From [Mycobacterium] fortunisiensis (lineage in GTDB: Bacteria > Actinomycetota > Actinomycetes > Mycobacteriales > Mycobacteriaceae), in NCBI RefSeq assembly GCF_019050325.1, contig NZ_VOMB01000017.1, positions 1 to 64,000 on the forward strand: DNA of 64,000 bases, written 5' to 3'. Positions within the stretch are counted from its first letter, which is position 1; each line of letters opens with the position of its first letter. The notes beneath the pieces were generated by a model. The model did not search any database. It worked only from the letters and a program-made list of their open reading frames with translations, and was not told the origin of the DNA. The translations under genes were made by a program, and so were the position numbers. Below, piece by piece: positions 8,264 to 23,138 of the stretch.

Positions 8264-9793
8264 GTGCAATCCACCTCCGACAGCCTCACCAGCACCACCT
8301 CGCGCGAGGATTTCCGGGCGCTGGCGGCCGAGCATCGCGTGGTCCCGGTGACGCGCAAGGTGCTGGCCGACAGCGAGACGCCGTTGTCTGCGTACCGCAA
8401 GCTCGCCGCCAACCGTCCCGGCACGTTCTTGCTGGAATCGGCCGAGAACGGGCGCTCGTGGTCGCGGTGGTCATTCATCGGCGCCGGCGCACCGTCGGCC
8501 CTGACGGTCCGCGGCGACGAGGCGGTGTGGCTGGGCACCGCCCCCACCGACGCGCCCAGCGGTGGTGAACCGTTGGCGGCGCTACGCGCCACCCTGGACG
8601 TGCTGCAAACCGAGGCCGTGCCGGACTTGCCGCCGCTGTCCTCGGGGTTGGTGGGCTATTTCGCTTATGACATGGTGCGTCGGTTGGAGCGGCTGCCCGA
8701 GCTGGCCGTCGACGACCTGGGCCTGCCGGACATGGTGTTGCTGCTGGCCACCGACATCGCTGCCGTCGACCACCACGAGGGCACGATCACCCTGATCGCG
8801 AACGCGGTGAACTGGAACGGCACCGATGAGCGGGTCGACGAGGCCTACGACGATGCCGTCGCCCGGCTCGATGTGATGACCGCCGCGCTCGGTCAGCCGC
8901 TGCCATCGACGGTGGCGACCTTCAGTCGGCCCGCCCCCAACCACCGGGCCCAGCGCACAGTCGAGGAATACACCGCCATCGTGGAGAAGCTGGTCGGCGA
9001 TATCGAGGCAGGTGAAGCATTCCAGGTGGTGCCGTCGCAGCGGTTCGAGATGGACACCGCCGCCGATCCACTCGACGTCTACCGGATGCTGCGGGTGAGC
9101 AACCCGAGTCCGTACATGTACCTGCTCAACGTCCCCGATGCCGACGGTGGACTGGACTTCTCGGTCGTCGGCTCCAGTCCCGAGGCGTTGGTCACCGTGA
9201 AAGACAGACGGGCCACCACCCACCCGATCGCCGGGACCAGATGGCGCGGGGCCACCGAGGAAGAGGATGTGCTCCTGGAGAAGGAGCTGCTGGCCGACGA
9301 CAAGGAACGGGCCGAGCACCTGATGCTGGTCGATCTGGGCCGCAACGACCTGGGCCGGGTGTGCCGTCCCGGGACGGTGCGGGTCGAGGACTACAGCCAC
9401 ATCGAGCGCTACAGCCACGTCATGCACCTGGTGTCGACGGTGACCGGTGAGCTGGCCGAAGGGAAGACCGCGCTGGACGCGGTGACGGCCTGCTTTCCGG
9501 CCGGCACGCTGTCCGGGGCACCAAAGGTGCGGGCCATGGAGTTGATCGAAGAGGTCGAGAAGACCCGGCGTGGCCTCTACGGTGGCGTGCTCGGCTACCT
9601 CGACTTCGCCGGCAACGCCGACTTCGCCATCGCCATCCGGACCGCGTTGATGCGCAACGGCACGGCATATGTGCAGGCCGGCGGGGGAGTCGTCGCCGAT
9701 TCCAACGGCGTCTACGAGTACAACGAGTCGGCGAACAAGGCCAAGGCCGTCCTCAACGCCATCGCCGCGGCCGACACCTTGGCCGAGCCGTGA
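8264..9793 (+). CDS. trpE: anthranilate synthase component I
   Basis: 509 aa from GTG 8264. It converts chorismate to anthranilate with ammonia from the glutamine amidotransferase TrpG, which is not in the window. The chorismate-binding domain is complete, with the conserved blocks [41 protein letters not shown] (start and end shown only by LLADD and RNDLG), [16 protein letters not shown] and [10 protein letters not shown]. An in-frame GTG at 8237 would add nine residues; I prefer 8264 because it leaves room for a -10-like GAAGAT and because the protein then starts close to the M. tuberculosis TrpE N-terminus. First gene of a coupled operon; its stop overlaps the next start (GTGA). Confidence 0.95.
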   Translation: MQSTSDSLTSTTSREDFRALAAEHRVVPVTRKVLADSETPLSAYRKLAANRPGTFLLESAENGRSWSRWSFIGAGAPSALTVRGDEAVWLGTAPTDAPSGGEPLAALRATLDVLQTEAVPDLPPLSSGLVGYFAYDMVRRLERLPELAVDDLGLPDMVLLLATDIAAVDHHEGTITLIANAVNWNGTDERVDEAYDDAVARLDVMTAALGQPLPSTVATFSRPAPNHRAQRTVEEYTAIVEKLVGDIEAGEAFQVVPSQRFEMDTAADPLDVYRMLRVSNPSPYMYLLNVPDADGGLDFSVVGSSPEALVTVKDRRATTHPIAGTRWRGATEEEDVLLEKELLADDKERAEHLMLVDLGRNDLGRVCRPGTVRVEDYSHIERYSHVMHLVSTVTGELAEGKTALDAVTACFPAGTLSGAPKVRAMELIEEVEKTRRGLYGGVLGYLDFAGNADFAIAIRTALMRNGTAYVQAGGGVVADSNGVYEYNESANKAKAVLNAIAAADTLAEP

Positions 9794-10416
9794 CGCGGGG
9801 GGCGCAGGCGCTGTTCGTCGTCGCGGCCGCGGCACTGTGGGCGGCGTCGCGGATGACCTGGGTCGAGGTGACGTCGTCGGACGGGCTCGGCCAGCCCAAG
9901 ACCACGGCGGTCAGTGGCGCGACCTGGTCGACGGCGCTGATCCCGCTGGCATTGCTGGTGCTGGCGGCGGCGGTGGCGGCGCTGGCCGTGCACGGCTGGG
10001 CGTTGCGGCTGCTGGCCGTGCTGATCGCGGCGGCCAGTGCCGGGATGGGCTACCTGGCGATCAGCTTGTGGGTGGTCAAGGACGTCGCAAAGCGGGCCGC
10101 TGACCTGGCATCTATACCCGTTGCCCAGTTGACCGGGGCCGGTACCGGAACCAGCCGGTCCTACGGCGGCGCGGTATTGACCCTGGCCGCAGCGGTATGT
10201 GCCCTGGTCGGCGCCGTACTGCTGATGCGGTCGGCCAAGGGTGCCAAGCGGGCGGCGGCCGGCCGCTACGCGGCGCCGGCCGCCCGCCGGAATGCGATCA
10301 AGAGCGACGACAGCGGAGAACCGCTGTCGGAGCGAATGCTGTGGGACGCGCTGGACGAGGGGCAGGATCCGACCGGCGACGACAGCGACCCACCACAACG
10401 CGATCCAAGACAATAA
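9790..10416 (+). CDS. Trp operon-associated membrane protein (TIGR02234, Rv1610-like)
   Basis: 208 aa. Four hydrophobic segments are visible (about residues 5-20, 53-71, 74-92 and 130-150), with the loop between the first two outside and a 55-residue charged cytoplasmic tail ending in Asp/Pro/Gln-rich sequence. It belongs to the actinobacterial family found between trpE and trpC. Its function is not known; constant linkage to trp genes suggests a role tied to tryptophan supply, such as transport or enzyme scaffolding, but this is only inference. The GTG start overlaps the trpE stop by 4 bp, so it is translated in step with TrpE. Confidence 0.88.
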   Translation: MTRGAQALFVVAAAALWAASRMTWVEVTSSDGLGQPKTTAVSGATWSTALIPLALLVLAAAVAALAVHGWALRLLAVLIAAASAGMGYLAISLWVVKDVAKRAADLASIPVAQLTGAGTGTSRSYGGAVLTLAAAVCALVGAVLLMRSAKGAKRAAAGRYAAPAARRNAIKSDDSGEPLSERMLWDALDEGQDPTGDDSDPPQRDPRQ

Positions 10417-10509
10417 GGGCCGGTGAACGGTGAAGGTGTGGCGACGGCTACCCTTCCAGGGAGGGCAACCGGGACCGGCCCGGAGGCACCAGAAAGGAAC
10501 CGACGGGCG

Positions 10510-11328
10510 ATGAGTTCGGCCACAGTGCTCGACTCCATAATCGAGGGAGTCCGCGCCGACGTTGCCGCCCGCGAGGCCGTTATCAGCCTGGCTGATATCA
10601 AGGCGCGGGCCCAGGACGCACCTCCGCCGCTCAACGTGATGGCTGCGTTGCGGGAACCGGGAATTGCGGTGATCGCCGAGGTGAAACGCGCCAGCCCGTC
10701 CCGGGGTGAATTGGCGAACATCGCCGACCCGGCGCAGTTGGCACAGGCGTATGAGGCCGGCGGTGCCCGGGTCATCAGCGTGCTCACCGAGCAGCGCAGG
10801 TTCAACGGGTCGCTCGCCGACCTCGATGCGGTGCGGGCCGCGGTGTCAATCCCGGTGCTGCGCAAGGACTTTATCGTCAAGCCCTACCAGATCCACGAAG
10901 CTCGGGCGCACGGCGCCGACATGTTGCTGCTGATCGTGGCGGCGCTCGAGCAGTCGGTGCTGGAATCTCTGCTGGAGCGCACGGAATCCCTGGGGATGAC
11001 CGCACTTGTGGAGGTACACACCGAGGAAGAGGCCGACCGGGCGCTGCAGGCCGGGGCAAAGGTCATCGGTGTCAATGCACGCGACCTCAAGACCCTGGAA
11101 GTCGATCGTGACTGCTTCGGCCGCATCGCCCCGGGGCTGCCCAGCAACGTCATCCGCGTCGCGGAGTCCGGTGTCCGCGGGACTGCCGATCTGCTGGCCT
11201 ACGCCGGTGCGGGCGCCGATGCTGTGTTGGTCGGTGAGGGCTTGGTGACCAGCGGGGATCCTCGCACTGCGGTCGCCGATCTGGTCACCGCCGGTACGCA
11301 CCCGTCCTGCCCGAAACCGGCTCGCTGA
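10510..11328 (+). CDS. trpC: indole-3-glycerol phosphate synthase
   Basis: 272 aa from ATG 10510; the frame is open upstream to 10423, but the chosen start gives the family's normal N-terminus [14 protein letters not shown]. The TIM-barrel motifs are intact: [13 protein letters not shown] (phosphate and catalytic Lys), [39 protein letters not shown] and VAESGV. It closes 1-(2-carboxyphenylamino)-deoxyribulose phosphate to indoleglycerol phosphate. It is the only trp gene in this operon not directly overlapped by its neighbours: 93 bp separate it from the membrane-protein gene, enough for an internal promoter or RBS (GAAAGGAACC lies just upstream). Confidence 0.95.
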   Translation: MSSATVLDSIIEGVRADVAAREAVISLADIKARAQDAPPPLNVMAALREPGIAVIAEVKRASPSRGELANIADPAQLAQAYEAGGARVISVLTEQRRFNGSLADLDAVRAAVSIPVLRKDFIVKPYQIHEARAHGADMLLLIVAALEQSVLESLLERTESLGMTALVEVHTEEEADRALQAGAKVIGVNARDLKTLEVDRDCFGRIAPGLPSNVIRVAESGVRGTADLLAYAGAGADAVLVGEGLVTSGDPRTAVADLVTAGTHPSCPKPAR

Positions 11329-11365
11329 ATCACGCAATGAGCCGCTTGCACGAGAAGGCACTTTG

Positions 11366-12631
11366 ATGGCGGATCTCGCGGGGCCCGAGCTGCCCCGGTC
11401 CAGCGCAGGCGTCGCCGAACCCACCGCTCACGATCCGGATGCCCGGGGGCATTTCGGTTCCTACGGTGGCCGGTTGGTGCCCGAGGCGCTGATGGCAGTG
11501 ATCGAGGAGGTCACGGCGGCATACGAGAAGTCGCGGGGTGATCAAGCTTTTCTCGACGAACTCGACCGGTTGCAGCGTCATTACAGCGGCCGGCCGTCAC
11601 CGCTGTATGAGGCAACCCGGCTATCCGAGCATGCCGGCGGTGCGCGGATCTTCCTCAAACGAGAAGACCTGAACCACACCGGCTCTCACAAGATCAACAA
11701 CGTCCTGGGGCAGGCGCTGCTGGCGCGGAACATGGGCAAGACCCGCGTCATCGCCGAGACCGGTGCCGGCCAGCACGGCGTGGCCACCGCCACCGCGTGT
11801 GCGCTGCTCGGTCTGGAATGCGTCATCTACATGGGCGCGGTGGACACTGCCCGGCAAGCTCTCAACGTCGCCCGGATGCGGCTGCTCGGCGCCACGGTGG
11901 TGTCGGTCGAGGCCGGGTCCAAGACCCTCAAGGACGCGATCAACGAGGCGTTCCGGGATTGGGTCACCAACGCCGACAACACCTATTACTGCTTTGGGAC
12001 GGCCGCGGGCCCGCATCCGTTCCCGCTCATGGTGCGTGACTTTCAACGGGTCATCGGCCTGGAGGCACGGGCGCAGATTCTCGATCAGGCTGGGCGGCTG
12101 CCCGACGCGGTCACCGCTTGCGTCGGCGGTGGGTCGAATGCCATCGGCATCTTCCACGCTTTCATCGACGACCCGGCCGTGCGGCTGATCGGTTTCGAGG
12201 CGGCCGGCGACGGGGTGGAAACCGGACGTCACGCTGCGACTTTCACCGGTGGATCTCCCGGGGCATTCCAGGGATCGTTCTCCTACCTGCTCCAGGACGA
12301 GGACGGCCAGACCATCGAATCGCATTCCATTTCAGCAGGTTTGGACTACCCCGGCGTCGGGCCCGAGCATGCCTTCCTCCGCGACATCGGCCGCGCCGAG
12401 TACCGCCCGGTGACCGATACCGAGGCCATGGACGCGTTCTCGCTGCTGTGCCGAAGCGAGGGGATCATCCCGGCGATCGAGTCGGCCCATGCCGTGGCCG
12501 GCGCGCTCAAGCTCGGACCGGAGCTGGGCAGCGGGTCGATCATCGTGGTGAACTTGTCCGGACGCGGCGACAAAGACGTCGAGACGGCGGCCAAATGGTT
12601 CGGACTGCTCGATGAGGGGAGCGCGGGATGA
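11366..12631 (+). CDS. trpB: tryptophan synthase beta chain
   Basis: 421 aa. The start is the ATG at 11366, preceded by GAGAAGG; an adjacent TTG codon at 11363 is not needed. TrpB joins indole to serine using pyridoxal phosphate. The PLP lysine is K109 in HTGSHKINN, and the phosphate-binding loop GGGSNAIG is intact, as are ETGAGQHG and the C-terminal NLSGRGDKD. It works as an alpha2-beta2 complex with TrpA, whose gene overlaps by 4 bp (ATGA). Confidence 0.96.
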   Translation: MADLAGPELPRSSAGVAEPTAHDPDARGHFGSYGGRLVPEALMAVIEEVTAAYEKSRGDQAFLDELDRLQRHYSGRPSPLYEATRLSEHAGGARIFLKREDLNHTGSHKINNVLGQALLARNMGKTRVIAETGAGQHGVATATACALLGLECVIYMGAVDTARQALNVARMRLLGATVVSVEAGSKTLKDAINEAFRDWVTNADNTYYCFGTAAGPHPFPLMVRDFQRVIGLEARAQILDQAGRLPDAVTACVGGGSNAIGIFHAFIDDPAVRLIGFEAAGDGVETGRHAATFTGGSPGAFQGSFSYLLQDEDGQTIESHSISAGLDYPGVGPEHAFLRDIGRAEYRPVTDTEAMDAFSLLCRSEGIIPAIESAHAVAGALKLGPELGSGSIIVVNLSGRGDKDVETAAKWFGLLDEGSAG

Positions 12632-13416
12632 GCCGGCTGGCGGAGTTGTTCGACGGCTGTCGGGCCGACGGTCGCGCCGCGCTGATCGGTTACCTGCCGA
12701 CCGGGTTTCCGGATGTGCCCACCTCGATCGCCGCGATGACCGCCATGGTCGAATCTGGCTGCGACCTGGTGGAAGTCGGCGTGCCGTACTCGGATCCGGG
12801 TATGGACGGTCCGACCATCGCAGCCGCTACCGAGACGGCGTTGGCCGGCGGTGTGCGGGTGCGTGACACATTGGCCGCCGTCGAGGCGATCAGCAATGCC
12901 GGCGGCCGCGCGGTCGTGATGACCTACTGGAACCCGGTGCTGCGCAAGGGCGTTGACACCTTCGCACGTGATCTGGCTGCTGCCGGCGGGTACGGCCTGA
13001 TCACCCCCGATCTGATCCCCGAGGAAGCCGACGACTGGATGGCCGCGTCCGAGACGCACAATCTCGATCGGATCTTCCTGGTCGCTCCGTCCTCGACCCC
13101 GGAGCGCTTGGCGGCCACGGTGAACGCCTCCCGCGGCTTTGTGTATGCGGCCTCCACGATGGGTGTGACCGGGGCGCGTGACGCGGTGTCGAACGCGGCA
13201 CCGGAACTGGTACGCCGGGTCCGGGAAGTGTCCGACATCCCCGTTGGGGTCGGACTGGGCGTACGTTCGGGGGCGCAGGCAGCCGAGATCGGCGCGTACG
13301 CGGACGGAGTCATCGTCGGGTCGGCTCTGGTGTCGGCCCTGGGCGAGGGATTGGACGCGGTGCGTCGCCTCACCGAAGAACTGGCCAACGGCGTTAGGCA
13401 GAGGATTTCAGCTTGA
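12628..13416 (+). CDS. trpA: tryptophan synthase alpha chain
   Basis: 262 aa. It cleaves indoleglycerol phosphate to indole and glyceraldehyde 3-phosphate and passes indole to TrpB. E49 ([10 protein letters not shown]) and D60 fall at the positions of the catalytic Glu49 and Asp60 of the enteric enzyme. The usual PFSDP loop reads [10 protein letters not shown], a normal mycobacterial variant. The start overlaps trpB, and the stop overlaps the TTG start of lgt, so trpB, trpA and lgt are translationally chained. Confidence 0.95.
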   Translation: MSRLAELFDGCRADGRAALIGYLPTGFPDVPTSIAAMTAMVESGCDLVEVGVPYSDPGMDGPTIAAATETALAGGVRVRDTLAAVEAISNAGGRAVVMTYWNPVLRKGVDTFARDLAAAGGYGLITPDLIPEEADDWMAASETHNLDRIFLVAPSSTPERLAATVNASRGFVYAASTMGVTGARDAVSNAAPELVRRVREVSDIPVGVGLGVRSGAQAAEIGAYADGVIVGSALVSALGEGLDAVRRLTEELANGVRQRISA

Positions 13417-16139
13417 CCACTACCGTGCTCGCATATTTGCCCAGCCCATCACAGGGCGTTTGGCATCTGGGGCCGGTGCCGATACGCGCGTATGCGCTCT
13501 GCATCATCATCGGGATCGTCGCGGCGCTGATCATCGGCGATCGGCGTTGGCAGGCGCGAGGCGGGCAAGCCGGCGTCATCTACGACATCGCCTTGTGGGC
13601 CGTACCTTTCGGGCTCGTCGGCGGGCGGCTTTACCACGTCATGACGGACTGGCGAACGTATTTCGGGCCCGGAGGCAAGGGCCTCGGTGCGGCGTTCCAG
13701 GTCTGGGAAGGCGGACTGGGCATCTGGGGCGCGGTCGCCCTCGGCGGCGTCGGAGCCTGGATCGCCTGCCGTACACGCGGGATCCCGCTGCCGGCCTTCG
13801 GCGACGCGATCGCACCCGGGATCATCCTGGCTCAGGCCATCGGCCGTCTCGGGAACTACTTCAACCAGGAGTTGTACGGCGGGGACACCACGCTGCCGTG
13901 GGGTTTGGAGATCTACCAGCGTCTCAATTCCTACGGCCAGGTCGACTACCTCAACGGGGTGTCCACCGGCGAGGTGCTGAAGGTGGTGCACCCCACCTTC
14001 CTCTACGAATTGCTGTGGAACCTCCTGGTTTTCGCTCTGCTGATCTGGGCCGACCGCAGGTTCAAACTGGGCCACGGGCGGCTGTTCGCGCTGTATGTCG
14101 CCGGTTATTGCGCCGGCCGCTTCATGGTCGAATTGATACGCACCGATGCGGCAACCGAATTCGCCGGGATCCGGGTCAACACCTTCACCTCGACGTTTGT
14201 GTTCATCGGCGCCGTCGTCTACATCATGCTCGCCACCAAGGGCCGAGAAGATCCAGCCAGTCTGGCCGGCAAGAGCGATGACGAAGACCAATCGACCGTC
14301 GACGAACTCGGCAAGGAACTGGTTACCGCGGCCGCCGGCAGCGGTGTGGTTGCGGCTGCGGCGGCGGCCGGGCACGACGAAGACGACGACAGCGCCGACG
14401 ACGCCGACCACATGCATCCCGATGAAGTGGGCGCGAGCGAGGACGACGGAGCTGAAGCCGCCGCGGCAATCGAACTCAAGGCGATCGTCAAGGAACCCGG
14501 TGACGCCAGTACCGACGAAGACGAAGACGAAGACGAAAGCGACGAAGCAGCCGACGAGGCGCAGGAACTCGCCGGAGCGACCACTGACGAAGAGGCAGTC
14601 GAAGACTCCGCTGAAGTTGACGGTGAACCGGACGCTGAGGCCGACGAGGCGGACGCGGCGGACACGGCGGCAGCTGAGGATGAGGAGCTCGAAGCCGAGG
14701 CGGGCGCCGACGAAGAATCTGGTGACGAGCCGGCCGAGGCTGAGGGCGAACTTGTCGATGAGCCGACCGACGTCGACGCCACTGACGAGGACGTAGAGGC
14801 CGACGAAGAACTCGAAGCCGAGGCAGACGTCGAGGACACTGAGGGCGACGAGTCTGTAGCTGTCGCTGAGGGCGACGAAGCTGAAGCGACGGTGACTGAG
14901 GAGGACACCGACGCCGACGAGGAGCTCGAAACCGAGTCCGACGCCGGTGAAACGGCCGAGGCTGAGGCCGAACTTGTCGATGAGCCGACCGACGCTGACG
15001 CCGCTGGCGAGGACGTAGAGGCCGACGAGGAACTCGCGGCTGAGGCGGATGCCGACGAACAATCCGCCGACGGCACTGACGTCGAGGACACTGAAGGTGC
15101 CGAGTCTGTAGCTGTCGCTGAGGGCGACGAAGCTGAAGCGGCGGTGACTGAGCACCACACTGACGCCGACGAGGAGCTCGAAACCGAGTCCGACGCCGGC
15201 GAAGAACCTGGTGACGAGCCGGCCGAGGCTGAGACCGAATCCGTGGATGAGTCGGCAGATGCTGACGCCGCTGGTGAGGACGCAGAGGCCGACGAGGAAC
15301 GTGAGGCTGAGGCGGTTGCCGACGAACAATCCGCCGACGGCACTGACGTCGAGGACACTGAGGGCGACGAAGCTGAAGCGACGGTGACTGAGGACGACAC
15401 CGACGCCGACGCCAAAGAAGAACCTGGTGACGAGCCGGCCGAGGCTGAGGCCGAATCCGTGGATGAGTCGGCAGATGCTGAAGCCGCTGGCGAGGACGCA
15501 GAGGCCGACGAAGAACTCGAAACCGGGGCAGAAGTCGACGAAGAGCCTGCCGACGTCGGTGGCGCCGAGACTGAAGCTGTCGCTGAGGGCGACGAAGCTG
15601 AAGCCGAGGAGCTCGAAACCGAAGCCGACGCCGATGAAACGGCCGAGGCTGGGGCCGAATCCGTGGATGAGTCGGCAGATGCTGAAGCCGCTGGCGAGGA
15701 CGCAGAGGCCGACGAGGAACTCGAGGCTGAGGCGGTTGCCGATGTACGGCCCGCCGACGGCACTGACGTCGAGGACACCGAGGACACCGAGGACACCGAG
15801 GACACCGAGGGCGACGAGGCTGTAGCTGTCGCTGAGGACGACGCTGACGCCGACGAAGAGACTGCGGATCAGATTGCCGCCGGCGATGAGTCTTCCGAGG
15901 CGGAAGACGCCGATCCTGACAACGAGCCCGAGGGGCAGGAGCAGGAGTCGGGCGTCGAGGCCGATGGTGTCGACGACACTGAGACCGCGGGTGTCGAAGC
16001 AGATTCCAGCGACGCTGCTGACGAGTCGGAGGCTGCGGAGCCCGCTGAGGAGTCCGAAGCGGTGGAGGCTGCCGAGCCGCCCAAACCTTCGGCGCCGCAG
16101 GGTGGCCGGTTGCGCCGCTTGTTCCGCCGCAACCGGTAG
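13413..16139 (+). CDS. lgt: prolipoprotein diacylglyceryl transferase with a giant acidic tail
   Basis: 908 aa, TTG start overlapping the trpA stop (TTGA). Residues 1-275 are a complete Lgt with about seven membrane helices and the signature GRLGNYFNQELYG at 144-156; it moves diacylglycerol from phosphatidylglycerol to the lipobox cysteine of prolipoproteins. Residues 280-908 are a low-complexity tail dominated by Glu, Asp and Ala, built from imperfect repeats such as EDAEADEELE, VAEGDEAEA and DVEDTEGDE, ending in a basic RRLFRRNR. M. tuberculosis Lgt also has a charged tail, but the whole protein is only about 470 residues; this tail is over three times longer. It should lie on the cytoplasmic side if the topology matches other Lgts. 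Its role is unknown. The encoding DNA has long direct repeats, so tail length may vary between strains. Confidence 0.95.
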   Translation: MTTTVLAYLPSPSQGVWHLGPVPIRAYALCIIIGIVAALIIGDRRWQARGGQAGVIYDIALWAVPFGLVGGRLYHVMTDWRTYFGPGGKGLGAAFQVWEGGLGIWGAVALGGVGAWIACRTRGIPLPAFGDAIAPGIILAQAIGRLGNYFNQELYGGDTTLPWGLEIYQRLNSYGQVDYLNGVSTGEVLKVVHPTFLYELLWNLLVFALLIWADRRFKLGHGRLFALYVAGYCAGRFMVELIRTDAATEFAGIRVNTFTSTFVFIGAVVYIMLATKGREDPASLAGKSDDEDQSTVDELGKELVTAAAGSGVVAAAAAAGHDEDDDSADDADHMHPDEVGASEDDGAEAAAAIELKAIVKEPGDASTDEDEDEDESDEAADEAQELAGATTDEEAVEDSAEVDGEPDAEADEADAADTAAAEDEELEAEAGADEESGDEPAEAEGELVDEPTDVDATDEDVEADEELEAEADVEDTEGDESVAVAEGDEAEATVTEEDTDADEELETESDAGETAEAEAELVDEPTDADAAGEDVEADEELAAEADADEQSADGTDVEDTEGAESVAVAEGDEAEAAVTEHHTDADEELETESDAGEEPGDEPAEAETESVDESADADAAGEDAEADEEREAEAVADEQSADGTDVEDTEGDEAEATVTEDDTDADAKEEPGDEPAEAEAESVDESADAEAAGEDAEADEELETGAEVDEEPADVGGAETEAVAEGDEAEAEELETEADADETAEAGAESVDESADAEAAGEDAEADEELEAEAVADVRPADGTDVEDTEDTEDTEDTEGDEAVAVAEDDADADEETADQIAAGDESSEAEDADPDNEPEGQEQESGVEADGVDDTETAGVEADSSDAADESEAAEPAEESEAVEAAEPPKPSAPQGGRLRRLFRRNR
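14700..15850 (+). repeat. lgt: degenerate direct repeats encoding the Lgt acidic tail
   Basis: A 62-bp block at 15450-15511 is repeated identically at 15654-15715, and a third copy with a few changes lies at 15234-15295. A second unit, beginning GACGAACAATCCGCCGACGG, occurs near 15054 and 15321. All units keep the reading frame (multiples of 3), so expansions or deletions would change tail length without breaking lgt. Confidence 0.85.
15771..15806 (+). repeat. lgt: 9-bp tandem repeat, four units
   Basis: GAGGACACC is repeated four times in a row, encoding EDT EDT EDT EDT within the Lgt tail. A perfect in-frame minisatellite of this kind is prone to slippage. Confidence 0.9.
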
Positions 16140-16166
16140 TCACCCGCTCTCTGGCATCCTGGCTGT

Positions 16167-16562
16167 ATGACTGATCCGTCGCAGTCCGCCGGCCCGTCGG
16201 ACGGGCCGCAGGCCAGCTTTCCGCCGCCGTCGTCGGGCTATCCGCCGCCTGCCGGTTACCCGCAGTATTCGTCGGCGTATGTGGACCCCGGCGCGCCGTA
16301 TGGCCGCCACCCGCTCACCGGCGAGCCCTTCTCCGACAAGTCCAAGGTCGTTGCCGCGCTGCTGCAGTTGGTGGGGTTGTTCGGCTTCGTCGGGATCGGG
16401 CGCATCTACCTCGGCCAGACCGGGTTCGGCGTGGCCCAGCTGATCGTGGGCCTGGTCACCTGCGGACTGGGCGCGGTGATCTGGGGCATCATCGATGCCA
16501 TCCTGATTCTCACCGACAAGGTGCGCGATCCGTACGGACGTCCGCTTCGAGATGGAACCTAG
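16167..16562 (+). CDS. TM2-domain membrane protein with a proline-rich head
   Basis: 131 aa. Residues 1-55 are rich in Pro, Tyr, Gly and Ser (PPPSSGYPPPAGYP) and presumably cytoplasmic and disordered. Residues 58-118 are a TM2 domain: two hydrophobic helices separated by a short turn, with the typical GIGRIYLGQTGFGVAQLI and WGIIDAILI segments. Function unknown; TM2 proteins are small membrane proteins without an assigned reaction. It lies 27 bp after lgt and its 3' end overlaps the next gene by 11 bp, so it is probably part of the same transcript. Confidence 0.85.
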   Translation: MTDPSQSAGPSDGPQASFPPPSSGYPPPAGYPQYSSAYVDPGAPYGRHPLTGEPFSDKSKVVAALLQLVGLFGFVGIGRIYLGQTGFGVAQLIVGLVTCGLGAVIWGIIDAILILTDKVRDPYGRPLRDGT

Positions 16563-16965
16563 CGGTCCTTCGAGCACCACGACGGGCCGGATTCCGCTTC
16601 TCGTCGGGGGCGTGCTCGGGGTCGGCGCGCTGACCTATGTCGGCGTGGCCGACCCGCACCGCCCGGGCTTCCTGTTTCCCGGGTGCCCGTTCAAAGCACT
16701 CACGGGGTGGGACTGTCCGGCCTGCGGCGGCCTGCGGATGACCCACGATCTGCTGCACGGTGACCTCGGGGCAGCGGTGGTCGACAACGTGTTCGCACTG
16801 GTCGGCCTGCCGATGCTGGCCCTGTGGCTGCTGGTGCGGTGGCGACGGGGCAAGTCGCTGTTCCCGTTGCCGGCGGTGGTGACCATCGTGGTGACGTTGG
16901 TGGTCTGGACCGTGGTGCGTAACCTACCGGGCTTTCCCCTGGTACCGACCTTGACCGGCCAGTAG
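16552..16965 (+). CDS. DUF2752 membrane protein (Rv1616-like)
   Basis: 137 aa. Three membrane segments are visible (about 15-32, 75-95 and 104-121). The DUF2752 signature is present: PGCPFKALTGWDCPACGGLRMTHDLLHGD, given here by its landmarks C44 and the CPACGG motif that could bind a metal. Function unknown. It overlaps the TM2 gene by 11 bp. The same pair of small membrane genes follows lgt in M. tuberculosis. Confidence 0.83.
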   Translation: MEPSGPSSTTTGRIPLLVGGVLGVGALTYVGVADPHRPGFLFPGCPFKALTGWDCPACGGLRMTHDLLHGDLGAAVVDNVFALVGLPMLALWLLVRWRRGKSLFPLPAVVTIVVTLVVWTVVRNLPGFPLVPTLTGQ

Positions 16966-16982
16966 TAGCCCACCAGCGCTGA

Positions 16983-16988
16983 TACACT
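16983..16988 (+). promoter_or_regulatory. gltB: candidate -10 element upstream of gltB
   Basis: TACACT, 62 bp before the gltB start codon. A TTGACC hexamer at 16951 is 26 bp away, too far to be its -35. The 5' UTR would be about 55 nt. Confidence 0.4.
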
Positions 16989-17050
16989 GAAAATTCGGGC
17001 CGGTGCAGTCCCGGGACCAGGATGTTCCGGACTTGCGGAGGTGCGATCAA

Positions 17051-21608
<4,558 letters not shown>

Positions 21609-21616
<8 letters not shown>

Positions 21617-23111
21617 TCCGACCGGATTTCTTCGTGTCCCCAAGATCGAGGCGGCCAAGCGGCCGGTCGAGGAACGGGTGGGGGACTGGCGCGAGGTGTA
21701 CGAGCGTGAGGACCCGAATGAGCGCGCCGGCGAGGTGTCGCAGCAGGCGCGCCGGTGCATGGACTGCGGAATCCCGTTCTGTCACTCCGGCAAAGCCGGA
21801 TGCCCGCTGGGCAACCTGATCCCGGAGTGGAACGACCTGGTGCGCCGCGGTCGGTGGGATGCGGCCAGCGATCGGCTGCATGCCACCAACAACTTTCCGG
21901 AGTTCACCGGGCGGTTGTGCCCGGCGCCGTGTGAAGCCGCGTGCGTGCTGTCGATCGCCGAGGAGCAGACCGGCGGCAGCGTGACGATCAAGCGGATCGA
22001 GCAGACCATCGCCGACCACGCCTGGATGAACGGCACCGTGGAACCGCAGCCCGCCGCGATCGCCACCGGCAAGAGCGTCGCGGTGGTCGGTTCCGGGCCG
22101 GCCGGATTGGCTGCGGCGCAACAACTCACCCGCGCCGGCCACGAGGTGACCGTGTACGAGCGTGACGATCGAGTGGGCGGGCTGCTGCGGTACGGCATTC
22201 CCGAGTACAAGCTGGAGAAGTCGGTGCTCAATCAGCGGCTGGCCCAGATGCGCGCCGAGGGAACCCGATTCGTCACCGAATGTGAAGTCGGTGTCGATAT
22301 GACCGTCGAGCAACTGCGTCAGCGCCATCAGGCGGTGGTGCTGGCGGTCGGTGCGCTGCGTGGTCGCGACAACGATGTGCCCGGGCGTCAACTGGACGGG
22401 GTGCACCTGGCGATGGAGCATCTGGTGCCGGCCAACCGGGAGTGTGAGGGCGACAGGGAGTCGTCGCTGTCGGCGGCCGGGAAGCACGTGGTGATCATCG
22501 GTGGCGGTGACACCGGTGCCGACTGCCTGGGCACCGCGCACCGGCAGGGTGCCGCCTCGGTGACCCAGCTCGACTACAACACCGAGCCGCCCGAGACGCG
22601 CGACGACGCGCTGTCGCCGTGGCCGACGTGGCCCCTGGTGCTGCGGACGTCGCCGGCGCACGCCGAAGGCGGCGCCCGTCACTTCGAGGTGGCGGTGCAG
22701 CGCTTCATCGGCGACGACAACGGACATGTGCGGGCCATCGAGATCGCCGAGGTGCGGGTGACCCGCGACGCCGAGGGGCGCCGGGAGATCACGCCGGTGG
22801 GCGAGTCGTTGGAGATTCCCTGCGACCTGGCGCTGTTGGCCATCGGGTTCGAGGGGGTCGAGCAGATGGCCCTGCTCGACGACCTGAACCTGGAGCTGAC
22901 CCGGCGCGGCACGGTGTCGTGCGGGTCGGACTGGCAGACCGACGCGCCCGGGGTGTTCGTCTGCGGGGATGCGCACCGGGGCGCGTCGCTGGTGGTGTGG
23001 GCGATCGCCGAGGGGCGCAGCGCGGCGCATGCCGTGGACGCTTACCTGATGGGCGACTCGGACCTGCCGTCACCGGTACGGCCCGGAACGCTGCCGCTGA
23101 GCGTCGTCTGA
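21609..23111 (+). CDS. gltD: glutamate synthase small subunit
   Basis: 500 aa from GTG 21609, overlapping gltB by 8 bp. The N-terminus carries two cysteine clusters for 4Fe-4S centres ([20 protein letters not shown] and CPAPCEAAC), then an FAD-binding [11 protein letters not shown] and a second dinucleotide site [11 protein letters not shown] for NADPH. It feeds electrons from NADPH to GltB. The C-terminal motif [18 protein letters not shown] (ends shown) closes the FAD domain. All expected elements are intact. Confidence 0.96.
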
Positions 23112-23124
23112 ATCGATCAACGAC

Positions 23125-23130
23125 TATGCT
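23125..23130 (+). promoter_or_regulatory. pyk: -10 element of pyk, probably giving a leaderless mRNA
   Basis: TATGCT ends 8 nt before the GTG start of pyk, so transcription would start at or next to the start codon. There is no Shine-Dalgarno in between. Confidence 0.5.
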
Positions 23131-23138
23131 GACATGAC

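Noticed and set aside
14700..15850. Repeats in lgt as a CRISPR array
   Set aside because: Units are coding, in frame, of unequal spacing, and not palindromic.
14219..16143. Two long minus-strand ORFs (Ser-rich and Arg-rich) opposite lgt
   Set aside because: They are frame shadows of the GAG/GAC/GCC repeats, with extreme composition, no start context and no domain.
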